This document shows, piece after piece, positions 9,901-16,646 of a stretch of DNA of 64,000 bases (positions are counted from its first letter, which is position 1; each line of letters begins with the position of its first letter). This DNA comes from Geomonas paludis. GTDB taxonomy: Bacteria; Desulfobacterota; Desulfuromonadia; Geobacterales; Geobacteraceae. A program made the position numbers and the translations under genes. The notes beneath the pieces were generated by a model. The model searched no databases. It saw only the letters and a program-made list of their open reading frames with translations, and was not told the origin of the DNA. Location: NCBI RefSeq assembly GCF_014193585.1, contig NZ_BLXY01000002.1, forward strand, positions 62,001 through 126,000, in the 5' to 3' direction.

Positions 9901-11701
9901 GAGTGGCTTCCGCTACCGCAGCGTCACCGCCGATATCAAAACCAACGGTTCGGCCCGGCGCGCCGATCTGCTGCAATCGCTGGAGAAGCTGAGAAACGTC
10001 CCGGTAAACGACTACGTGGTAATCTTTCTGGCCGGGCACGGGCTGTTGGACAACAAACTCGATTACTACTTCGCGACCGCCGACACCGACTTTGCCAAAC
10101 CATCACAAAGCGCGATCAGCTTCAGCGAACTCGAGGATGCCCTGTATGCCATACCGGCCCGGCACAAGATACTGCTGATTGACAGCTGCCACGCCGGAGA
10201 GGTCGACACCTCCACCTACGCAGCCAGCGCGAGCAACCAGCCGCAAGATCGCCAAGAGGTGGGCATGACGGCGACCGGAGTCGCGAAGACCCCGGTGGTG
10301 GTGCGCGAGGTGCCCCGTGGCAGAGTGGCCCTGGCCAAGATCTCGGGCCGGCAAGGCGACGACCAGTTGGAGGCGCTGCTTGGAGACCTGCGTCGCGGTT
10401 CGGGGGCGAGTATCGTGTCGGCCTCAGCCGGCCAGCAGTTCTCCTACGAGTCGGACAAGTACCGAAACGGCATCTTCACGCACGAACTGGTGTACGGGGT
10501 AGAGACGGGAGAGGCGGATCTGAACGGAGACGGTAGCTTCGACGTCTCGGAGTTGCGCAGTTACGTGGAGACCAGGGTGGTGGCCGCCACCGGGGGACGT
10601 CAGCGCCCGACCTCGCGTGGCAGAGATATGGTGGAGCAGCGTATCGCCAACCTCAACATGCTGGTGGGAAGCGACCAGGTGCATCCCCTCTCCGCTCCGA
10701 GTTACCAGCGCAAGGCAGCACCGATTGCAGCCCAGGGCCGCGGAGGGCTTGCCGCAGCCGCCGTCGGTGAATTCGTGCGGCTTTACGATCTCGATAACGG
10801 CACCCTTGCCACGGTCCTTCCTGTGCTGCCCCGGCAAGAAGGGAAAACTGTCAGTGCCACCGACGCTTATGCCAATACACTGCTGGCCCTGGCTGCTGAC
10901 GGCACCGCCTTGGTGGCGCTAGGTAGCAGGTGGGGGAGCGTCGTCAAACTGGCAGACCGCAGCAACCGTTACCTTGACCTGCGGGGAGCCTACCTCCACG
11001 CTGCCGCCATGGCGCCGGACGGCACCCTGCTCCTGGTACAGGATCCCCGAACGTCCAAGGAACTGGTGCGCGAGCTCAGGATGCTCGACCCGGCCGGAAA
11101 CGACCTCAAGATCCACCAGTTGGCGAAGCAACTCCCATCCTTCGTCCATGCGCTCCACATAAGCGACGACCACTCGGTGGCCAGCGCGGCATGCAGTGAA
11201 GGTGGCGACGACTACCGCATCATCACCTGGGAGGTCAACACGGGACGGCTCCTCTGGGAAAGAAAATCCAGGTTTGTCTTGTCGGTAGCACTGTCGCCCG
11301 ACGGGAAATCCGCCCTGGTTACCCTCCCGCCTCGGGACGAAAGCGGGTCCGAAGGGGAAGGCCTCGTCCTGCTGGACGCGCGCTCGGGCACGGAGAAGGC
11401 CCGGCTGGCGCCGCCACGTGATGGCGCCCCGATCACCGCCCTGTCGATTGCGCCCGACGGGACCACAGCCGCAGTGGCCACTGTTCACGCTGGTTTGCAC
11501 GGGGCAAACCTGGGCAGGGTAGACCTTCTGGCACTGCCGGGACTGCAGCGTCTGTCATCCGGTCTGATGCACCACGGTTGGGTCAAGTCACTGGGGTTCG
11601 GCAACAACGGAAGCTCCATCATCACCTCTACGGAGGAGGGAAAAGTTTCGATGTGGAACATCTCTTCACTATTAGGGGACCTGCGTTTGCGTTCGCGCTA
11701 G
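6950..11701 (+). CDS. Exported WD40-caspase (peptidase C14) protein with EF-hand loop
   Basis: 1583 residues. ATG 6950 follows AAGGA. A long n-region (to RKRAG) precedes a hydrophobic signal core ending VPAMA at about residue 54, so export is predicted. WD40-like repeats fill about residues 150-770; the clearest is YLEGHTAQVTGVAWSRDGAY followed by GSLRLWDANSGK. A beta domain leads into a caspase domain at about 950-1220 with the catalytic dyad H1030 (FLAGHG) and C1080 (LLIDSCHAGE). Within it, D1190-E1201 (DLNGDGSFDVSE) is a textbook EF-hand calcium loop with ligands at D1190, N1192, D1194, S1196, D1198 and E1201. A second propeller-like region fills about 1240-1583. It is divergent from the ECF/anti-sigma operon. 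Substrate and trigger are unknown. Confidence 0.9.
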   Translation: MHGLLKLVMSRLETVMLRSWHGSATCDSAAGRKRAGMVVAAVSFLFAIAVTVPAMAEGDRTNSFAGSASPSAAPPPLSLEVVKVAADRRQAEIALRSQGDQGEKRLFLDEEPLPVTRDATFQVPLHPGENLVTGTVSANGASFRTDIVLKGPPVELDKAAVRTVVQQPQDAQGVLSPDSRYLVLTWKEFAGVWDARSNLLQRKLSGHKGYVSSAAFSAGSKLLVTGAEDAVRIWRLRDGQLTAQFPAENPVTAVAISPDLRRVAALERGPAGSKLVLWETATGVRRPSSLDIYDGSVSLAFSPDSAQLALAMGGYTFLVDSRTGQETTGYLPLTSPVVYAADGRTLTGSAGRTRINLKSGEVQDLTAPFKGLAVQGQLLFSSDGSWAADVAGDSLRIYRTSQPGQPAYSFPFGGTGMFSDNSRFLYVMTGGGEVKIDLVSGRALGSYRPAQANLEHVNAVAFGTDQLPLISTYHGVLRVTPQGPLENSTLQFSSDPFEFAVILPGQNLVASARWIGGGVAWSDAMSGKVVRSTRTENGAGLLTSIEASPDGRLVSVARADSWVDVFNSADGASVLRVKGTDIPQATAFAPDGASLVVGYGGGSADALVLDGFPTQDLVVDHRLHIRSLPMGNVLRYLEGHTAQVTGVAWSRDGAYIASSGADGSLRLWDANSGKLLTSTASPAYRSLRFLAKSNLLVATGARETVLHLYRVPDLTLVSQAPLANTAGSLAVNDREDRLLTAENQTATLWQLPELKVIATFLPVAGNGYLVYSPDGYYMSSGASGALAFDVGGRMAPFDEFDLRFNRPDLILKRLGAGDAASIAAFETIYRKRLSRHGLTAQAAESPAPLPEVRVDQWSQQGDRVTLELSGAGHGQPVRAFKVWDNGVPAFGRGGAAALSSDGSGATAKLEVQLSAGVNHLEIAAVDASGVESIRESLDLFRPGLPEKPVLHVLAAGVSQYEQKEHNLVYADKDATDIASLFQRQSGFRYRSVTADIKTNGSARRADLLQSLEKLRNVPVNDYVVIFLAGHGLLDNKLDYYFATADTDFAKPSQSAISFSELEDALYAIPARHKILLIDSCHAGEVDTSTYAASASNQPQDRQEVGMTATGVAKTPVVVREVPRGRVALAKISGRQGDDQLEALLGDLRRGSGASIVSASAGQQFSYESDKYRNGIFTHELVYGVETGEADLNGDGSFDVSELRSYVETRVVAATGGRQRPTSRGRDMVEQRIANLNMLVGSDQVHPLSAPSYQRKAAPIAAQGRGGLAAAAVGEFVRLYDLDNGTLATVLPVLPRQEGKTVSATDAYANTLLALAADGTALVALGSRWGSVVKLADRSNRYLDLRGAYLHAAAMAPDGTLLLVQDPRTSKELVRELRMLDPAGNDLKIHQLAKQLPSFVHALHISDDHSVASAACSEGGDDYRIITWEVNTGRLLWERKSRFVLSVALSPDGKSALVTLPPRDESGSEGEGLVLLDARSGTEKARLAPPRDGAPITALSIAPDGTTAAVATVHAGLHGANLGRVDLLALPGLQRLSSGLMHHGWVKSLGFGNNGSSIITSTEEGKVSMWNISSLLGDLRLRSR

Positions 11702-11769
11702 GGCGGTCGAAGATCGACACAAAAGAGAATAAAGTGTAGCCGGTTAGATGCCGATAAGAATCAGGGATT

Positions 11770-11797
11770 ATCCGTACCACCCTCACGCGGTGCGGAT
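11770..11797 (+). other. RNA hairpin upstream of the PhnD-like gene
   Basis: ATCCGTACC (11770-11778) and GGTGCGGAT (11789-11797) can form a 9-bp stem with one G-U pair and a 10-nt loop. No T-run follows, so it does not look like a simple terminator. It lies 71 bp before the start codon and could be a leader structure. Confidence 0.35.
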
Positions 11798-11868
11798 CAG
11801 TACCAGGCTTCTCGTACAAAGAGTACTTTTTCGTCACGTCACAAAAAACTACTTTCGAGGAGATTCTT

Positions 11869-12714
11869 ATGTCAGGTATCAAGGCAAAGCTGCACTGTCT
11901 TGCGTTTGCTTTTGTCATGATGGCAACCCTCCCCTGCCAGGCATCCGCCTCAGAAAAGGTATATTCGCTGGCGGTAGTGCCTAACCTCCCTGCGGTAACG
12001 CTGCACAAGAACTGGACTCCGGTGGTGGATTACCTCTACCGCCAGGCCGGCGTCAAAATCGAACTCAAGCTCTACGACAAGATCACCACGTTCCTCGAAG
12101 AGGCCAAGGGCGACGATGTCGACTTCGTCTACGCTGCTCCCAACATGTTCTACCTGGCCTACCAGAAGCAGAAATACATCCCTTTGGTGCGGGGCTCCAA
12201 CATGCTGCGGGGCCAGGTCTTTGTCCGCAAGGACTCGCCTTACAGCCAGGTCAAGGACCTCAAGGGCAAGACCATCGCCATCGTCGGCCCGAAAAACGTC
12301 TGCAGCGTCATCACCCGTCAGGCGCTGCTCTCCGGCCAGCAGATCGATTTCAACGTCTCCTTCAGCGGTTCCACCATCAACGTCGCCAAAAGCGTCCTGG
12401 TCGGCAAGGCCGATGCCGGAGCCACCCTGGACAGCAGCATGATCGACGACTTTCCGGAAATGCAGAAGGAGTTCCGGGTCCTAATGAAAACCCAAGAGGT
12501 AGCCCCCCACCCTCTCGCCGCCCATCCAAGAGTTCCCAAGAAGGTTCGCGACGCGGTCACCACCGCCCTGCTCAGTCTGGGCGGCACCGAACAAGGGCGC
12601 AAGATGCTGAAAGCGGTCAAACTAGACACCCCGGTGAGGGCGGATTTCCAACGCGATTACGCATTCTTTGCCCGCGTCGACTTCGACCTGCTCGACAAAC
12701 AGCAGCCCAAATAA
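11869..12714 (+). CDS. PhnD-like periplasmic substrate-binding protein
   Basis: 281 residues; ATG 11869 follows GAGGAG. Signal peptide 1-28 ends QASAS. The fold matches the phosphate/phosphonate-type binding protein family: EKVYSLAVVPNLPAVTLHKN at the start, VDFVYAAPNMFYLAYQ in the middle, and a hinge segment LKGKTIAIVGPKN. No permease or ATPase gene is nearby. A hybrid histidine kinase starts 8 bp downstream, so this protein is more likely a ligand receptor for the kinase than part of a transporter. The ligand is unknown; family membership alone does not prove phosphonate binding. Confidence 0.85.
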   Translation: MSGIKAKLHCLAFAFVMMATLPCQASASEKVYSLAVVPNLPAVTLHKNWTPVVDYLYRQAGVKIELKLYDKITTFLEEAKGDDVDFVYAAPNMFYLAYQKQKYIPLVRGSNMLRGQVFVRKDSPYSQVKDLKGKTIAIVGPKNVCSVITRQALLSGQQIDFNVSFSGSTINVAKSVLVGKADAGATLDSSMIDDFPEMQKEFRVLMKTQEVAPHPLAAHPRVPKKVRDAVTTALLSLGGTEQGRKMLKAVKLDTPVRADFQRDYAFFARVDFDLLDKQQPK

Positions 12715-12722
12715 CCGCCCCG

Positions 12723-14987
12723 ATGTTCAAGCGCCTCGAAGTCAAAATCATCGTATCGCTGGCCCTGATCCTCACCGCCATGATAGCCGTCTACGGCCGA
12801 TGGACGGGGAGCCGGCAGCAGACGATCTACGTCCAGGCGCTCACGGACAACCTGCGGGTTCTCGCCCATAGCCTCGCCGACAACGCCGCCGGATTCATCG
12901 TGATCAAGGAATACGCCGGTCTGGAGGCGCACATGATGAACGCGGCCCAGATGCCGGACGTGGTCACCATCCAGGTCATCGAGCCCACCGGCAACCTGTT
13001 GTGCAACGTGGTGCGCCCCTCACGCGACACCTCCCCCCGGCTCGTATATGACAGCAGAACCGTAACCGTCCCCACCTCGCCCAAACCCGTGCTCAAACGC
13101 AGTGGCGACCAGCTCGTTTGCTGGGCGCCGATCACCGCCGGCACCCACTTGGGCTGGGTGCGCATGGCCCTCAGCCTGGAGACGGCGGACCAGTTGCAGC
13201 AGGCCACCTGGCACAGCAGCCTGCAGATCGGCGCCCTGTGGATCGTCGTCGGCACCCTGCTGATGTTCGTGGTGGTCCGGCGCCCGCTGCGGGCGGTACG
13301 CGAATTGAGTCTGTTCGCCCAGGACCTGCAGGACCGCAAGGGAGCACAGGTGTCGGTGCGGCGCGGGGTCTACGAGATCGACCTGCTGGCTGATGCTCTG
13401 AACCACTCTTCCACCGAACTGCGTGACGCCGAGCAGCGCCTCATGGCGGAACAGGAGCGGCTCACGGTCACCCTGCAATCCATCGGTGACGGTGTCATCG
13501 CCACCGACACCGACAACAGGATTGTCCTGCTCAATCACGTTGCCGAGGTCCTCACCGGCTGGAGCGAGGCGGAAGCGCTATGGCAGCCACTGGACGAGGT
13601 GCTGAAGCTTAATGGGAACAAGGAAGTGTCCGAAGTCATGGCGGAACTGCACCACGTGATCGAGGCGAGACAGGCGCTCGAGTTGCACGGGCAGCACAGG
13701 CTTCAGGCCAGAAGCGGCGCCGAACGCACCGTCACCGTCAACAGCGCTCCCATCATCAACAGCTCCGGAGAGCTGGCGGGGATGGTGCTGGTAATCCATG
13801 ACGTCACGGAAAAAGCGAAGATGGAAGCGGAGAAGCAGGGCCTGGCGCAGCAGTTGATACAGTCCCAGAAGATGGAGGCGGTCGGCCAGTTGGCAGGCGG
13901 TGTAGCGCACGATTTCAACAATATGCTCGGCGTGATCATCGGGCACGCCGAGTTGGGTATGCTTACCGCCGAACCGACCTCTCAGATGCACGACCGGCTC
14001 AAGGAGATTCTCGATGCCGCCAAGCGGTCGGCGGAGATCACCAAGCAGTTGCTGGCCTTCTCCCGGCAGCAGCACGCCGAGCCCAAGGTCCTCGACCTCA
14101 ACGAGACCATCGCCAGGATGCTCAAGATGCTGCACCGTCTGATCGGCGAGGACATCGACCTCTCCTGGTCGCCGGGATTCGATCTCTGGAAGGTGAAGCT
14201 GGACCCGTCACAACTGGACCAGGTCATGGCCAATCTCTGCGTCAACGCCCGCGACGCCATCGCCGGGGTCGGCACGATACAGATCTTCACCGAAAACGTC
14301 ACCCTCGACCTGCATGCCCACCCCTGCATGGCCGACCTGGCGCCGGGGGACTACGTGATGCTGGTGGTGGCGGACAACGGACGGGGGATGACGCGGGAGG
14401 TGATGGATCGCATCTTCGAGCCGTTTTACACCACCAAGGAGCTTGGTCGCGGCACCGGTCTCGGCCTCGCCACCGTGTTCGGCATCGTCAAGCAGAATTG
14501 CGGCAGTATCGAGGTGGTCAGCGAACCCGACCAGGGAGCAACCTTCCGGGTCTACCTGCCGGCGGTGCATGAGGCAGCCCAGGAAGCGAAGCCGGAGGGG
14601 GTAAGGCCGGAGGGAGGAACGGAGCGAATCCTGCTGGTGGAGGACGAAGCGGCCATCTTGGCAATCGGATCTACCATCCTGACCGGGCTGGGCTACACCG
14701 TGTACCCGGCAGCCTCACCGGAGCAGGCCATCGATATCGCTGCCGACCCGGGCAAGGTGATCGACCTGCTTCTTACCGACATCATCATGCCGGGCATGAA
14801 CGGCCGGGACCTGTCCGAGCAGCTGTTGAGAAGCCGCCCCGGCTTGAAGTGCCTGTTCATGTCCGGCTACACCTCCGACGTCATTGCCCAGCGGGGCAAG
14901 GTCGAGGAGTACATGTGCTTCCTGCAGAAGCCCTTCACCATGCAGACGCTGGCGGCCAAGGTCAGGGAGGCACTGGCCAGCTCCTGA
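12723..14987 (+). CDS. Membrane hybrid sensor histidine kinase with PAS and receiver domains
   Basis: 754 residues. TM1 is at about 8-24, a periplasmic sensor region at about 25-170, TM2 at about 173-190. A HAMP-like linker and a PAS domain (VTLQSIGDGVIATDTDNRIV) follow. The HisKA domain has phospho-acceptor H396 in GGVAHDFNN. The ATPase domain shows NLCVNARDA (N-box), DNGRGM (G1), FEPFYTTKE (F-box) and GTGLGLATV (G2). The C-terminal receiver domain has acidic EDE and phospho-acceptor D686 (LLTDIIMPGMNG), with K in LQKPF. No separate response regulator is adjacent, so phosphotransfer to a distant protein is likely. It is co-directional with the PhnD-like gene 8 bp upstream. Confidence 0.92.
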   Translation: MFKRLEVKIIVSLALILTAMIAVYGRWTGSRQQTIYVQALTDNLRVLAHSLADNAAGFIVIKEYAGLEAHMMNAAQMPDVVTIQVIEPTGNLLCNVVRPSRDTSPRLVYDSRTVTVPTSPKPVLKRSGDQLVCWAPITAGTHLGWVRMALSLETADQLQQATWHSSLQIGALWIVVGTLLMFVVVRRPLRAVRELSLFAQDLQDRKGAQVSVRRGVYEIDLLADALNHSSTELRDAEQRLMAEQERLTVTLQSIGDGVIATDTDNRIVLLNHVAEVLTGWSEAEALWQPLDEVLKLNGNKEVSEVMAELHHVIEARQALELHGQHRLQARSGAERTVTVNSAPIINSSGELAGMVLVIHDVTEKAKMEAEKQGLAQQLIQSQKMEAVGQLAGGVAHDFNNMLGVIIGHAELGMLTAEPTSQMHDRLKEILDAAKRSAEITKQLLAFSRQQHAEPKVLDLNETIARMLKMLHRLIGEDIDLSWSPGFDLWKVKLDPSQLDQVMANLCVNARDAIAGVGTIQIFTENVTLDLHAHPCMADLAPGDYVMLVVADNGRGMTREVMDRIFEPFYTTKELGRGTGLGLATVFGIVKQNCGSIEVVSEPDQGATFRVYLPAVHEAAQEAKPEGVRPEGGTERILLVEDEAAILAIGSTILTGLGYTVYPAASPEQAIDIAADPGKVIDLLLTDIIMPGMNGRDLSEQLLRSRPGLKCLFMSGYTSDVIAQRGKVEEYMCFLQKPFTMQTLAAKVREALASS

Positions 14988-15008
14988 AACGACAGCGGCA
15001 CGGGCCGG

Positions 15009-15896
15009 TCAGTGTTCCTTTACCTCCAGGGGAATATCGGCGTCACCCGAGGCACTGCGCCCGAGTTTGTCGGTGATCTTCCAGTGCACCTTCAGCGGGG
15101 TGCCAGCCTGGTACTGCTGCGGGTTCCTCGCTTTGAGCACCCCTGCCATGTCGAAGACCGACTGGTAGGTATCCCCTTCTATCTTCCTGCCATCGGCGCC
15201 GGACATGGTCAACTCCTTGATGTCCACCGGGCGATCGAAAAAGGCGTCTATCTCCTCGATAGTGGTTGCTCCCTTCTCCTTCATGCCGACAACGCCCAAC
15301 AGCCGCGGCGCGGCAAGCGGGAGCACCGCACGGTCATCGGCATTTGCTACCAATTTCTCCAGCGCACTTTCGCCCCCCTCGATCTTGATGACGACCTTGG
15401 TGACTCCGGCGAACTGCCGCAAGGTCAAGGCGACCGCATTGACCAGCGCCTGCTGCAGCTGCGGATCGGGCTTTACTGCACTGACTTCCTTGCTGAAGTC
15501 TACGGTTACGGTGCCGGCCGACTGGGAAACGTCGAGAACGCGACTGCCGGCGGGAAAGGGCTGAGCCAGCTCGCCCTGGTACGCCTTCTGGTCCCCCATG
15601 CCCGCAATCAGTTTGCCCAGCGCCACCTTCTTCATGCTCGCCTCGTCGAAGGTGAAGAACGGAAACGGAAGCACCTTGCCGGGTTGCTTTGCCGACGGGA
15701 AGTAAATGACGAAACCGTAGCAGGTCCCCTTGTCCACCGGCGGGACCGGCCCGAAGTATTTGACGAAGGCAGCCGTGGCGTTCACCCTCCCCTTCGGCTC
15801 GGCAGGAGCCTGCTGTGCCGAATTGCATCCGGCCAGAGCAAGGAGCAGCAGGCTCAGAAGTAAGAATCGGACCATCGAGACCTTGACGTTGTGCAT
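15009..15896 (-). CDS. GerMN-domain lipoprotein
   Basis: 295 residues from ATG 15896, placed by an AAGGAG site 8 bp upstream; an open extension to 15926 lacks a site. The signal FLLLSLLLLALAGC is a clear lipobox. A GerMN-like region follows, with PFPAGSRVLDVSQSAGTVTV, DFSKEV and ALTLRQFAGVTKVVIKIEGG, the usual layout of that family. A later region (KVHWKITDKLGRSASGDADI) looks like a beta-sandwich. GerMN was named in spore germination protein GerM but is common in non-sporulating bacteria; the role here is unknown. It is convergent with the kinase gene, 21 bp apart. Confidence 0.75.
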   Translation of the reverse strand: MHNVKVSMVRFLLLSLLLLALAGCNSAQQAPAEPKGRVNATAAFVKYFGPVPPVDKGTCYGFVIYFPSAKQPGKVLPFPFFTFDEASMKKVALGKLIAGMGDQKAYQGELAQPFPAGSRVLDVSQSAGTVTVDFSKEVSAVKPDPQLQQALVNAVALTLRQFAGVTKVVIKIEGGESALEKLVANADDRAVLPLAAPRLLGVVGMKEKGATTIEEIDAFFDRPVDIKELTMSGADGRKIEGDTYQSVFDMAGVLKARNPQQYQAGTPLKVHWKITDKLGRSASGDADIPLEVKEH

Positions 15897-16005
15897 GGCA
15901 GACTCCTTTGGACACCAGCGGGCCATTGACTGTAAATCAGGAAGTTGTGCAACCGGACCTCGAGCCTTGGCTCAAGAAGCAGAAGGTAACCAGGGGGGAA
16001 TAAGA

Positions 16006-16033
16006 GAGGCGGCTTCGTTGCTGAAGCCGCCTC
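16006..16033 (-). terminator. Hairpin terminator after the His/Met-rich protein gene
   Basis: GAGGCGGCTTC (16006-16016) and GAAGCCGCCTC (16023-16033) form a perfect 11-bp stem with a 6-nt loop. On the minus strand TTATTCC follows, a weak T-run. It lies 9 bp past the stop of the gene at 16043-16501. Confidence 0.6.
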
Positions 16034-16042
16034 GGGGTGAAC

Positions 16043-16501
16043 CTACTTCACGGTGTACCAGAACTTGGAGCTGCGCACCTGGCCGTCTTTGACCTTGAAC
16101 TTGCACATGACGCCGTACTTGCCCTTCTTGGAGAGGTCGAAGTCCGCGCCGAAGTGGCCCTGCATCCCCATGAGATCCTTGGTCTGCTCGGCATTGTCCG
16201 GTCCCTGGACCTTCACTTTCACTTCACCCTCGGTGATCGGCTTGCCGGTCTTGGCGTCCTTGAATTCGACCGCCAGGTGGTGGGTTTCTTTCATCCCCTT
16301 GGGGAGTTCCATCTTCATGGCAGCCATGTGCTCTTTCATGCTCATGACCTTGAAGGTAGCCTTGACGCCGTTGACAACCTCTTCGTGAGCGGCGCTACCC
16401 ATGTCATGGTCCATCTTCATGGAACCATGGTCCATGGCATAAGAAGCGATCGGGGCAGTCAGAGCGAGTGCGGCGGCAACCAGGACGACGAGTTTTTTCA
16501 T
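16043..16501 (-). CDS. Periplasmic His/Met-rich protein of the cus operon
   Basis: 152 residues; ATG 16501 follows AAAGGAG, which excludes the longer open frame to 16585. Signal peptide 1-20 (MKKLVVLVAAALALTAPIAS). The mature N-terminus MDHGSMKMDHDMGS is rich in Met, His and Asp, a pattern typical of periplasmic copper-binding tails. The remainder (HHLAVEFKDAKTGKPITEGE onward, ending KFWYTVK) looks like a single beta-sandwich domain of the YtkA/FixH kind. It lies downstream of cusA in the same direction with a terminator after it. The inferred role is metal handling for the Cus pump, an analogue of CusF rather than a homologue. Confidence 0.7.
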   Translation of the reverse strand: MKKLVVLVAAALALTAPIASYAMDHGSMKMDHDMGSAAHEEVVNGVKATFKVMSMKEHMAAMKMELPKGMKETHHLAVEFKDAKTGKPITEGEVKVKVQGPDNAEQTKDLMGMQGHFGADFDLSKKGKYGVMCKFKVKDGQVRSSKFWYTVK

Positions 16502-16646
16502 GTTGTTTCTCCTTTGCGTGAAAAATAATCTGTTACTGGATAAGCACGCGTTATGCCAAGAATTAAAGTACCGTTTCAGCGGCACGTCGATGCGCCGGAC
16601 TACAGCGACATCGGAGAATATTCTACTACGACCGTAGCATATTCGT

